Shown here one piece after another: positions 8,412 through 16,525 of a stretch of DNA of 64,000 nt. The position numbers and the translations under genes are program-made. Source of the DNA: Mycolicibacterium aubagnense (lineage in GTDB: Bacteria; Actinomycetota; Actinomycetes; Mycobacteriales; Mycobacteriaceae); assembly GCF_010730955.1 (NCBI RefSeq), contig NZ_AP022577.1:558001-622000 (forward strand). The letters are read 5' to 3'. Below the pieces are notes generated by a model. That model was not told where the DNA came from. It saw only the letters and a list, made by a program, of their open reading frames with translations, and searched no databases. Position 1 is the stretch's first letter. Each line of letters starts with the position of its first letter.

Positions 8412-10808
8412 ATGGGTACATCGAGGTATATTCGCTTTTTTGAGGAGTTCGGCATCGACGACGTGCCGCTCGTCGGCGGAAAGAACGCGTCGCTGGGCGA
8501 GATGTTCCAGAAGCTGTCCGGGCAGGGCGTTCGCGTCCCGCACGGATTCGCGATCACCGCCGAGGCGTATCGCTACATGTTGGACCAGGCCGGCGCCTGG
8601 GACCGCTTGCACGCCGAGCTCGACGACCTGGAGCCCCAAGATGTCACAGCGCTGGCGCGTAAAGGCAAGCGCGCCCGTGAGATCGTCTACGGCGCCGGGC
8701 TTCCCGACGATCTGGCCGCCGAGATTCTGGATGCCTACCGCAAGCTTCAGCAGGAGTACGGCGAGGAGGTGAGTCTCGCTGTGCGGAGTTCGGCGACCGC
8801 CGAGGACCTGCCGACGGCGAGCTTCGCCGGCCAACAGGATTCGTACCTCAACATCAAAGGCGAACAGAGTCTGCTCGACACCTGCCGGCGTTGTTTCGCC
8901 AGCTTGTTCACCGATCGCGCCATTCATTACCGACTCGACCAGGGCTTCGATCAATTCAAGGTGTCCCTGTCGATCGGCGTGATGAAGATGGTGCGCTCCG
9001 ATATCGCGTCATCGGGCGTGATGTTCTCCATCGACACCGAGTCGGGCTTTCGCGACGCCGTCCTGGTGACGGGCGACTACGGTCTTGGCGAAAATGTGGT
9101 TCAGGGCGCCGTCGACCCCGACGAGTTCTACGTCCACAAGCCGACCTATCTAGCCGGCCACCGCGCCGTGTTGCGCCGCCGCGTCGGCGACAAGGCGGTG
9201 AAAATGATCCTCGTCGAAGGTGGGACGAAGAGCACCGTGCGAAACATCCCGACACCGAAGTCCGACCGTGCTCGCTTCTGCATCACCGATGAGGACGTCC
9301 TGGAACTGGCCGGCTACGCGTGCACCATCGAGGCGCACTACGGGCGGCCGATGGATATGGAGTGGGCCAAGGACGGTCTCGACGGCAAGCTCTACATCGT
9401 CCAGGCCCGTCCCGAGACGGTGGCCTCCCAGCACAGCGCAACGGCGCTGGAAACCTATGTGCTCAGGGGCCGAGGCGAGGTAATCGCCGAGGGCCGGGCG
9501 GTCGGCGCTCGGATCGCCTCGGGCGTAGCGAGACGGATCCATAACCCCGAGCACCTGTCGGGGTTCAAGCCCGGCGAGGTACTGGTCGCCGACACCACGA
9601 CGCCCGACTGGGAGCCGATCATGAAGACCGCCGCGGCGATCATCACGGACCGCGGCGGTCGCACCTGCCACGCGTCGATCATCGCTCGCGAACTCGGCAT
9701 CCCCGCTGTGGTGGGCACCGGCGACGGAACCACGTGTGTGCCCGATGGCGAAACCGTGACGGTGTCGTGCGCCGAGGGCGAATCGGGCCGCGTGTACCGG
9801 GGCGAACTCAGCTTCCACGTGGACCGTAGCGAGGTCGGCGATCTGGCACGGCCGCGAACCCAGATCATGATCAACCTCGGGAACCCCGCGCTCGCCTTCA
9901 AGACGTCGTTCCTGCCGAACGACGGCGTGGGACTCGCTCGGATGGAGTTCATCATCAGCGAGTACATCCGGGTACATCCGCTGGCGCTGCTGCACCCCGA
10001 GAAGGTCGACGACCCCGAGGCGCGGCGGACGATCGATCGACTCACGCACGACTATCCGGACGGTAGCGCCTTCTTCGTGGAGCGCCTTTCCGAAGGGATC
10101 GGCACCATCGCCGCCGCTTTCTGGCCCAAGCCCGTCGTCGTACGGATGTCGGATTTCAAGACCAACGAATACGCCAGCCTGATCGGTGGAGCAGCGTTCG
10201 AACCGTCCGAAAGCAACCCGATGCTCGGCTTCCGCGGTGCCTCGCGCTATGCGCATCCCGCCTATGCGGAGGGCTTTGCGCTGGAGTGCCGCGCGATGCG
10301 ACGCGTGCGCGAACAGATGGGTCTGACGAACGTCATCCTGATGCTCCCGTTCGTGCGCCGGGTGGCCGAAGCGGACCTCGTCCTCCAGACCATGGCGGAC
10401 CTGGGGCTGCGGCGGGGCGAGAACGGGCTCAAGGTGTACGCGATGTGCGAGATCCCGAACAACGTGATCCTGATCGATGAATTCGCCAAGCGTTTCGACG
10501 GATTCTCCATCGGCTCCAACGACCTGACTCAACTCACCTTGGGCGTGGATCGTGACAGCGAGATCGTGGCGTTCGACTACGACGAGCGCGACGAGGGGGT
10601 CAAGGAGATGATCCGCCTGGCCGTTGAGGGCTGCCGCCGCAACGGAATTCACTCGGGGCTGTGTGGACAAGCGCCTTCGGACTACCCGGACATGGCCGAG
10701 TTCTTGGTCCGGGTCGGTATCGAGTCGATGAGCCTCAACCCGGACTCGGTTATCAAGACCACTCGCCACGTGCTGGAGCTGGAACGACAGCTCGTCCGTA
10801 CTTCATGA
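8412..10808 (+). CDS. ppsA: Phosphoenolpyruvate synthase (pyruvate, water dikinase)
   Basis: The 798-residue enzyme has the usual order: ATP-grasp domain (VGGKNASLGEM near the start, VRSSATAEDLPTASFAGQQD, VQARPET), the phosphohistidine domain with His420 in GRTCHASIIARELGIPAVVG, and the PEP-binding barrel ending with Cys751 in GLCGQAPSDYP. It makes PEP, AMP and phosphate from pyruvate and ATP. ATG 8412 has GAGAGGA upstream; the longer frame from 8361 is not needed. Its stop overlaps the start of the trehalose phosphatase fusion (ATGA). Sitting after a pyruvate kinase, it completes a two-way PEP/pyruvate switch. Pyruvate phosphate dikinase is less likely from length and domain order. Confidence 0.93.
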   Translation: MGTSRYIRFFEEFGIDDVPLVGGKNASLGEMFQKLSGQGVRVPHGFAITAEAYRYMLDQAGAWDRLHAELDDLEPQDVTALARKGKRAREIVYGAGLPDDLAAEILDAYRKLQQEYGEEVSLAVRSSATAEDLPTASFAGQQDSYLNIKGEQSLLDTCRRCFASLFTDRAIHYRLDQGFDQFKVSLSIGVMKMVRSDIASSGVMFSIDTESGFRDAVLVTGDYGLGENVVQGAVDPDEFYVHKPTYLAGHRAVLRRRVGDKAVKMILVEGGTKSTVRNIPTPKSDRARFCITDEDVLELAGYACTIEAHYGRPMDMEWAKDGLDGKLYIVQARPETVASQHSATALETYVLRGRGEVIAEGRAVGARIASGVARRIHNPEHLSGFKPGEVLVADTTTPDWEPIMKTAAAIITDRGGRTCHASIIARELGIPAVVGTGDGTTCVPDGETVTVSCAEGESGRVYRGELSFHVDRSEVGDLARPRTQIMINLGNPALAFKTSFLPNDGVGLARMEFIISEYIRVHPLALLHPEKVDDPEARRTIDRLTHDYPDGSAFFVERLSEGIGTIAAAFWPKPVVVRMSDFKTNEYASLIGGAAFEPSESNPMLGFRGASRYAHPAYAEGFALECRAMRRVREQMGLTNVILMLPFVRRVAEADLVLQTMADLGLRRGENGLKVYAMCEIPNNVILIDEFAKRFDGFSIGSNDLTQLTLGVDRDSEIVAFDYDERDEGVKEMIRLAVEGCRRNGIHSGLCGQAPSDYPDMAEFLVRVGIESMSLNPDSVIKTTRHVLELERQLVRTS

Positions 10809-13800
10809 AACCGCCGATCACCATCGACCCGCGTCGCCACGACGCGGTGCTCTTCAACGTTGACAGTGCGCTGAGCACCGATCCGCGGTGCCTCGAACCG
10901 ACCGCGGATCTGGCCAGAGCGCTGCGGGCCATCAACGTCGCCACAGCGGCCCACTCGTCGAATCCGCAGTGTCAGCACGCGTTGAAGACCGCAGGCGTGG
11001 ACCACCTGTTCGACGTATGCGTTGACGGAATCGCCGGCGAACGCGGGACTGCGGTACTCCAGGAAGCCGCGCGCCGGCTCGGGGTGCGGCCGCAACGGTG
11101 CGTCGTCATCGAGGACACCGCCGCCGGAGTGACCGCGGGCCGCGATGGCGGTTTCGGCGTCGTCATCGGTGTCGACCGGAGCGGACATCCCGATGACCTG
11201 CTGCACAGCGGCGCCGACGTCGTCGTCGCCGAGGTGGCAGACGTCCGCGTTCGCCGCGGCGACAAACGCGTCTCAGAACTTCCGAATGCGTTGGAGTCAT
11301 ATGGTCAGCTGATCGGGATCACCAGCGCCCGAGAGTCTGTCTTGTTCCTGGACTATGACGGCACGCTGTCCCCCATCGTTTCCGATCCCGCTGCGGCCGT
11401 GCTCGTCAACGGCGCGGCCGAGGCACTGGAACTCGTCGCGGCGGCGTGCCCAGTGGCCATCCTGAGCGGACGTGACCTCGCGGACATCCGCAGCCGGGTA
11501 GGCATACCGGGCATCTGGTACGCAGGTAGCCACGGGTTCGAGCTGACAGGGCCGGACGGCACCTACCACTGCAACGATGCGGCTGCGGTTTGCGTGCCTG
11601 TGCTCGAACGCGCGGCCACCGAGTTGACCCACGGCCTGGCCCGGATTCCGGGAGTTCGTGTTGAGCACAAGCGCTTTGCCGTGGCGGTGCACTACCGCGA
11701 GGTCGAACCGCAACACGTCGATGAGATCGTGGCCATGGCCCACCTGCTGGGACAGCGAGACGGATTACGGGTGACCAGTGGGCGCATGCTCGTCGAGCTG
11801 CGGCCCGATATCGACTGGGACAAGGGGACCACGCTGGCCTGGATCCGTGATCGCATCGACCCGACCGGTTCCTTGTTGCCGATCTACATCGGCGACGACC
11901 TCACCGACGAAGACGCCTTCGACACGGTTCACTTCGACGGAATCGGGATCGTCGTAGCGCACGACGAGGACGGGGACCGCAAGACCGCAGCCCACTTCGT
12001 CCTGCAGAGTCCCGATCAGGTGCGCAGCTTCATCCACCGCGGATCGCAGTGGCTGGCCTACAAGCATCACGTTTCGGGCGAGGCGTGGGAGTACACCTTC
12101 GACGGGTACGACCCGCAGAGCGAGAAGCTTCGCGAGGCGTTGTGCACGTTGGGAAACGGGTATTTCGCCACCCGGGGTGCCGCACCGGAATCGAAGGCCG
12201 GGCAAGCGCACTACCCCGGCACCTATGCCGCCGGGGTGTACAACCGCCTCGTCGACGACGTGTCGGGCACCCAGATCGACAACGAGAGCCTGGTCAATCT
12301 GCCCAACTGGCTTGCGCTGACGTTCCGGATCGACGGCGGCACGTGGTTCGACATCGATGCGGTCGACGTGCTGTCCTACCGGCAGACCCTCGATCTTCGC
12401 GGCGCAGTGCTGACTCGCGAGGCGCGGTTCCGCGACGGTGCCGGCCGGACGAGTGCACTGCGGCAACGACGATTCGTCGCGATGCACATGCCCCACGTCG
12501 GCGCCCTCGAGACGACGATCGTCGCCGAGGATTGGTCGGGGACCATCGAGATTCGCTCCACCGTGGACGGCGGCGTATCGAACTCGCTTGTCGAGCGTTA
12601 CCGGGACCTCGCCAACCAACATCTTGACTCAGTCCGGACGCGCGAGATCTCTGCGGCTTCGGTGCTGCTCACCGCGCAGACGACCCAATCCCACATCTCC
12701 GTCGCCATCGCTGCGCGAAACACCGTGTGGCGCGACGGTGCGCCCGTCTCGGCATCTTTCCGGCTCTTCGACGAGGATGCCGAAATTGGTCATGACATCA
12801 ACGTTGCGCTGTCGGTCGGCGATTCGGTGACTGTCGAGAAGATCGTCACCGTCCACACGGGGCGCGATGTCGCGACATCCGAACCCGCTGTCGACGCTCA
12901 GCGCTGGATCTCCCGCCTCGGCCGGTTCGACGAGCTGCTGGACGGGCATCGGACCGACTGGGTGCATCTGTGGGAACGGCTTTCCATCGAGTTCGATGAC
13001 TTCGGCGACGAATTGCGCGTCCTGCGGCTTCATATGCTGCATCTGCTGCAGACGGTGTCACCGAACACCGACGACCTCGACGTCGGGGTGCCGGCCCGCG
13101 GACTGCACGGCGAGGCATATCGCGGCCACATCTTCTGGGACGAACTGTTCATCTTCCCCGTGCTCAACCTGCGGCTACCGACGATCACCCGGTCTCTGCT
13201 GAAATACCGCTACCGCCGTCTCCCGGAAGCACGTCAAGCCGCCGCGGCTGCCGGCTATGCGGGTGCGATGTTTCCCTGGCAGTCCGGCAGTGACGGCCGC
13301 GAGGAAAGCCAACGGCTACACCTCAATCCGCGCAGCGGCCACTGGAATCCGGACGCCAGCGCTCGCGCGCACCACATCGGTATCGCCGTCGCCTACAACG
13401 CGTGGAAGTTCTACCAGGTCACCGGCGACCTCGCATATCTGATCGACTACGGCGCGGAGCTGCTGGCCGAGGTCGCGCGCTTCTTCGTCAGCAGGGCCAC
13501 CTACGACGACGAGCGCGACCGCTTCGGCATCCGGGGCGTGATCGGGCCCGACGAGTTCCACTCGGGCTATCCCGACGCCCCCTACGACGGCATCGACAAC
13601 AACGCCTACACGAACGTGATGGCGGTCTGGGTGATCATGCGGGCCATCGATGCCCTGAACCTGCTCCCGCTGCCCAACCGGCTGGACATGATGGAAGCGC
13701 TCGGACTGAACAGTGCCGAACTGGCGCACTGGGACGAGGTCAGCCGCCGGATGTACGTCCCGTTCCACGATGGCGTCGTCAGTCAGTTCGAGGGTTACGG

Positions 13801-14464
13801 TGATCTGGCAGAACTGGATTGGGACCGCCTTCGTCGGCAGTACGGCGACATCCAACGCCTGGACCGCATCCTGGAGGCAGAGCACGACGACGTCAACCGC
13901 TACAAGGCTTCCAAGCAGGCCGATGCCCTGATGTTGCTGTACCTGCTGTCGGGAACCGAGTTGCGTGAGCTACTCGAGCGGCTCGGCTACCGCTTCACCT
14001 CCGATCAGGTGCCGAAGATGGTGGACTACTACCTGGCGCGTACGTCGCACGGCTCGACGCTCAGCGGTGTTGTGCACACCTGGGTGCTTGCCAGGGCCAA
14101 CCGCGACCGCGCGCTGGAGTTCTTCCAGCAGGCGCTGAAGTCCGACGTCTCCGACATCCAGGGCGGCACCACGTCCGAGGGCATTCACTTGGCGGCCATG
14201 GCGGGCACCGTCGACCTCATGCAGCGGTGCTTCACCGGGCTCGAGACCCGGTCCGACCGGATCATCCTCGCCCCGCACTGGCCGGAATCCCTTGGTGTGC
14301 TTGCGATACCGATCCACTACCGCGGTCTTCACCTGCACCTGCGGGTCAGCGGTAAAGGCGTCATCATCAGTGTCGATCCCCGGGACGCCGCCGGGGTCGA
14401 AGTGGAATGCCACGGTCGTGTCGTCCAGCTGATGCCAGGCACCACGGTCCGGTTCCCGGGTTGA
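10805..14464 (+). CDS. otsB1: Trehalose-6-phosphate phosphatase / GH65 glycoside hydrolase fusion (OtsB1-like)
   Basis: The 1219-residue protein has three parts. Residues 1-165 are a shortened HAD-like domain (ending IEDTAAGVTAGRDGG) whose expected DxD reads FNVDSALS, so it is probably inactive. Residues 180-410 form a trehalose phosphatase domain with LDYDGTLSPIVSDP (Asp183), LSGRDLADI, YAGSHGFEL and IGDDLTDEDAF. From about 430 a GH65 domain carries GVIGPDEFHSGY with candidate general acid Glu917 and the typical NNAYTN. It could dephosphorylate trehalose-6-phosphate and cleave or phosphorolyse an alpha-glucoside. M. tuberculosis OtsB1 (Rv2006) has the same layout and is about 100 residues longer. 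ATG overlaps the ppsA stop. Confidence 0.9.
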   Translation: MKPPITIDPRRHDAVLFNVDSALSTDPRCLEPTADLARALRAINVATAAHSSNPQCQHALKTAGVDHLFDVCVDGIAGERGTAVLQEAARRLGVRPQRCVVIEDTAAGVTAGRDGGFGVVIGVDRSGHPDDLLHSGADVVVAEVADVRVRRGDKRVSELPNALESYGQLIGITSARESVLFLDYDGTLSPIVSDPAAAVLVNGAAEALELVAAACPVAILSGRDLADIRSRVGIPGIWYAGSHGFELTGPDGTYHCNDAAAVCVPVLERAATELTHGLARIPGVRVEHKRFAVAVHYREVEPQHVDEIVAMAHLLGQRDGLRVTSGRMLVELRPDIDWDKGTTLAWIRDRIDPTGSLLPIYIGDDLTDEDAFDTVHFDGIGIVVAHDEDGDRKTAAHFVLQSPDQVRSFIHRGSQWLAYKHHVSGEAWEYTFDGYDPQSEKLREALCTLGNGYFATRGAAPESKAGQAHYPGTYAAGVYNRLVDDVSGTQIDNESLVNLPNWLALTFRIDGGTWFDIDAVDVLSYRQTLDLRGAVLTREARFRDGAGRTSALRQRRFVAMHMPHVGALETTIVAEDWSGTIEIRSTVDGGVSNSLVERYRDLANQHLDSVRTREISAASVLLTAQTTQSHISVAIAARNTVWRDGAPVSASFRLFDEDAEIGHDINVALSVGDSVTVEKIVTVHTGRDVATSEPAVDAQRWISRLGRFDELLDGHRTDWVHLWERLSIEFDDFGDELRVLRLHMLHLLQTVSPNTDDLDVGVPARGLHGEAYRGHIFWDELFIFPVLNLRLPTITRSLLKYRYRRLPEARQAAAAAGYAGAMFPWQSGSDGREESQRLHLNPRSGHWNPDASARAHHIGIAVAYNAWKFYQVTGDLAYLIDYGAELLAEVARFFVSRATYDDERDRFGIRGVIGPDEFHSGYPDAPYDGIDNNAYTNVMAVWVIMRAIDALNLLPLPNRLDMMEALGLNSAELAHWDEVSRRMYVPFHDGVVSQFEGYGDLAELDWDRLRRQYGDIQRLDRILEAEHDDVNRYKASKQADALMLLYLLSGTELRELLERLGYRFTSDQVPKMVDYYLARTSHGSTLSGVVHTWVLARANRDRALEFFQQALKSDVSDIQGGTTSEGIHLAAMAGTVDLMQRCFTGLETRSDRIILAPHWPESLGVLAIPIHYRGLHLHLRVSGKGVIISVDPRDAAGVEVECHGRVVQLMPGTTVRFPG

Positions 14465-14466
14465 CG

Positions 14467-14595
14467 ATGTCCGGAAACGATCAGGACGTCACGCCGCTCG
14501 CCGATCTGGCACACGGCGACTCCCGGACCGGACCGGTTCGCGAGCATCGACCTGTCTACGTCGCCGACTTTGCCTACCGGGCGAGCCCGACATGA
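14467..14595 (+). CDS. Small hypothetical protein, translationally coupled
   Basis: A 42-residue frame lies exactly in the gap between two genes. Its ATG is 2 bases after the otsB1-like stop and its TGA overlaps the next ATG (ATGA). Third codon positions are mostly G or C as in the neighbours. It begins MSGNDQDVTPLADLAHGD and ends YVADFAYRASPT. No domain or membrane segment is recognised. The fit between both neighbours argues for a real gene; it may also exist mainly to couple translation of the downstream reductase. Confidence 0.5.
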   Translation: MSGNDQDVTPLADLAHGDSRTGPVREHRPVYVADFAYRASPT

Positions 14596-15551
14596 CGGTG
14601 CTGGTCGTCGGGGCCGGTGTCATCGGCAGCTTCAACGCCGCTCGATTGGCCGACGCGGGTGTGGATGTCCGCCTGCTTGCGCGCGGCCAACGGCTGGCTG
14701 CGTTGCGCGAACACGGCGTCATACTGCAAGACTGGCGCACCGGCCGGCGCAGCGTGACACCCGTTGATCTGGTCGAGACCATCGAGCCCGCAGCCCGCTA
14801 TGACGTGGCCGTCGTGATCGTCCGCCGCAATCAGGTCGCCTCGGTCCTGGCAGTTCTGGCCGAGGCACCGCGCATCCCGTCGTACGTGTTTCTCGGGAAC
14901 AATCTGGCGGGGTCAGCCGATATGGCGGCGGCCCTGGGTGGTGACCGGGTGCTGACTGGGATGGTCAACGCAGGTGGTGAGCGTGACGGCGTGGTGGTCC
15001 GCTACCTGTGGACCCGCCGGTTGCCGCTGCTGTTCGGCGAGAGGGACGGGGTCACCCGCCCACGCACCCGGGCCATCGCCGAAATGTTCTGCGATGCCGG
15101 CCTGCCCGCGCGGATGGTAACCGATCCCGAGGCCTACCAGAAGACCCACGCGGCGGGGCTGCCCGCTTTCGCCGGTGCCCTCTACAGCGCCGACGGCGAC
15201 ATTCGGCGGCTGGCCCGGCGCCCGGATCTGCTGCACCTCGTCGTCACCGGATACCGCGAGGCGCTGCGCGCCCTTCAGGCCGATGGGACGGCGATCAAAC
15301 CTGTCTTGACACGTGCGGCGATGCGGATCCCGGAAGGGGTGATCAACGCGGGCCTGCGCTGGTTCTTCGACACCGAGCTGGCGGTCGTGGGTGGTCAGGC
15401 GCACGCCTTGGCCGCAGCCGACGAAATGCGCGAGTTGGCCAACGAGCTGCGAGCTATCTTTCGGCGCAACGGTATTCGGTCACCGGCCAACGACCGGGCG
15501 TACGCGGCAATCGACGCATGGGTCGAACATCAGGCCGCCGGTGACCGCTGA
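14592..15551 (+). CDS. Ketopantoate reductase-family oxidoreductase (ApbA/PanE)
   Basis: A 319-residue protein with the N-terminal dinucleotide motif VLVVGAGVIGSFNAARLADAG and the ApbA C-terminal helical domain from about residue 170 (EAYQKTHAAGLPAFAGAL). It would reduce a 2-oxo acid with NADPH. Pantothenate synthesis is not certain: the family is broad, and this gene sits with carbohydrate and redox genes rather than panB or panC. It is the last gene of the run ppsA-otsB1-small ORF-reductase and faces the flavodoxin gene 36 bases away. Confidence 0.8.
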   Translation: MTVLVVGAGVIGSFNAARLADAGVDVRLLARGQRLAALREHGVILQDWRTGRRSVTPVDLVETIEPAARYDVAVVIVRRNQVASVLAVLAEAPRIPSYVFLGNNLAGSADMAAALGGDRVLTGMVNAGGERDGVVVRYLWTRRLPLLFGERDGVTRPRTRAIAEMFCDAGLPARMVTDPEAYQKTHAAGLPAFAGALYSADGDIRRLARRPDLLHLVVTGYREALRALQADGTAIKPVLTRAAMRIPEGVINAGLRWFFDTELAVVGGQAHALAAADEMRELANELRAIFRRNGIRSPANDRAYAAIDAWVEHQAAGDR

Positions 15552-15587
15552 CGAGCCCGCCGCCGGGGATCGGAGCCCGGCCATCGG

Positions 15588-16070
15588 TCATGAAGTGGCC
15601 TGGGAGCCCGCGACTTGTTTGCGAAGACGTGCCGCAAATGCCGCGGCCCGTTCGAGGTCGCGGTCGTCAGGCCGTCCCCTGTTGATCCCGCCGATGAGCC
15701 CGAACGGACCCACCGTGTCGAAACCGCGGCAGGAGAACGAATCGAGCACCTGAAAGCCCTTCGACGCGAGCTGGTTTCGAACAGGCTTGTTGTAGTCCAG
15801 CAGCGGAATCTGCCGAGCGCCGCTGGTAAAGAAGGTGAACGCGCGGATGCCCGGAACGTGCGGTAGGCGGGATATCAACTCCGGTAGTCGTGCGTCCACG
15901 TTCAGGTAATAGATTCCTGACCCGAAGCCGACGAGGTCGTACTCGCCGAGCGTTTCGGGGTCCACCGACTCGGGTTCGACCACCTCGGCATCAAGCACCT
16001 CAGCCATCCGATCGGCCACCCGACGGGTATTGCCGTGCGATTTCGAAACGCAGATGATGAGCGACTTCAC
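15588..16070 (-). CDS. Flavodoxin-domain protein
   Basis: A 160-residue flavodoxin-like protein. It starts KSLIICVSKSHGNTRRVADRM, where S-K-S-H-G-N-T-R is the FMN-phosphate loop, and has YDLVGFGSGIYYLN and FFTSGARQ as later FMN contacts. It would act as a one- or two-electron carrier in the cytoplasm. The open frame extends to ATG 16154, but those 28 codons have weaker GC bias, so GTG 16070 is preferred; neither start has a good Shine-Dalgarno. It differs in sequence from the flavodoxin-like protein at 5488. Its partner is unknown, though the nearby hydrogenase makes a redox role in hypoxia reasonable. Confidence 0.75.
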   Translation of the reverse strand: MKSLIICVSKSHGNTRRVADRMAEVLDAEVVEPESVDPETLGEYDLVGFGSGIYYLNVDARLPELISRLPHVPGIRAFTFFTSGARQIPLLDYNKPVRNQLASKGFQVLDSFSCRGFDTVGPFGLIGGINRGRPDDRDLERAAAFAARLRKQVAGSQATS

Positions 16071-16164
16071 GGGTCCATGCTGCGTGCTCACCTGAGCATC
16101 CGGATAGGGCGCAAAGGCACCAAGCTCCGGAGCAAAAGTCTCTCGGGTCCCCATTTAGGTCTCG

Positions 16165-16272
16165 TCAGTCGAATGCATGGACGACCTGGCGGGCCACGTG
16201 CCGGATCTGCCGGCGCGTGTCGTCATCGCGGGGGTCGGTGCTGCAGATAAATTCAGGCAAGTGTGCTCCCAC
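16165..16272 (-). CDS. Possible 35-residue small protein
   Basis: A minus-strand frame begins at GTG 16272 (TTG 16278 is an alternative) and ends with TGA at 16165. It reads VGAHLPEFICSTDPRDDD and then TRRQIRHVARQVVHAFD. Codon third positions are mostly G or C, and the charged amphipathic C-terminal helix looks protein-like. It lies just upstream of the flavodoxin gene on the same strand, and a weak DosR-like site lies 54 bases upstream. No function is recognised. It could be a remnant of a longer gene. Confidence 0.4.
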   Translation of the reverse strand: MGAHLPEFICSTDPRDDDTRRQIRHVARQVVHAFD

Positions 16273-16325
16273 CCGCAAACATAATTTGTGCCCCGATACT
16301 CACCTGGGCAGCATGGCACTGCCAC

Positions 16326-16345
16326 CCAATGTCTTTCGGCCCTTA
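16326..16345. promoter_or_regulatory. Weak candidate DosR box
   Basis: The core ATGTCTTTCGGCCC matches 9 of 14 consensus positions. It is placed between the minus-strand small ORF (54 bases to its start) and the acyl-CoA ligase at 16526. Only its location in this island makes it worth noting. Confidence 0.22.
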
Positions 16346-16525
16346 TCGCGGGGCTGACGGTGGCGTTGAGTCGAGGTCAGCAAGGGGTTAAGAACCAGCG
16401 GCGGACGCGGTGAAAGTGGCCGTCGCGGTGACGCAGAACAGAACAACGATGGGTAGGCGACCCTCGGCCGCCGATAGGCGGAACCGAGCAAGCCAAGGAG
16501 TATCACCAAGGCCGAGAAGACGCGC

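Noticed and set aside
9150..10769. A 539-codon minus-strand frame
   Set aside because: Antisense to ppsA and without any recognisable motif.
12049..12627. Plus-strand frame inside the OtsB1-like gene
   Set aside because: Out of frame with the GH65 domain, which is intact; Arg-rich shadow.
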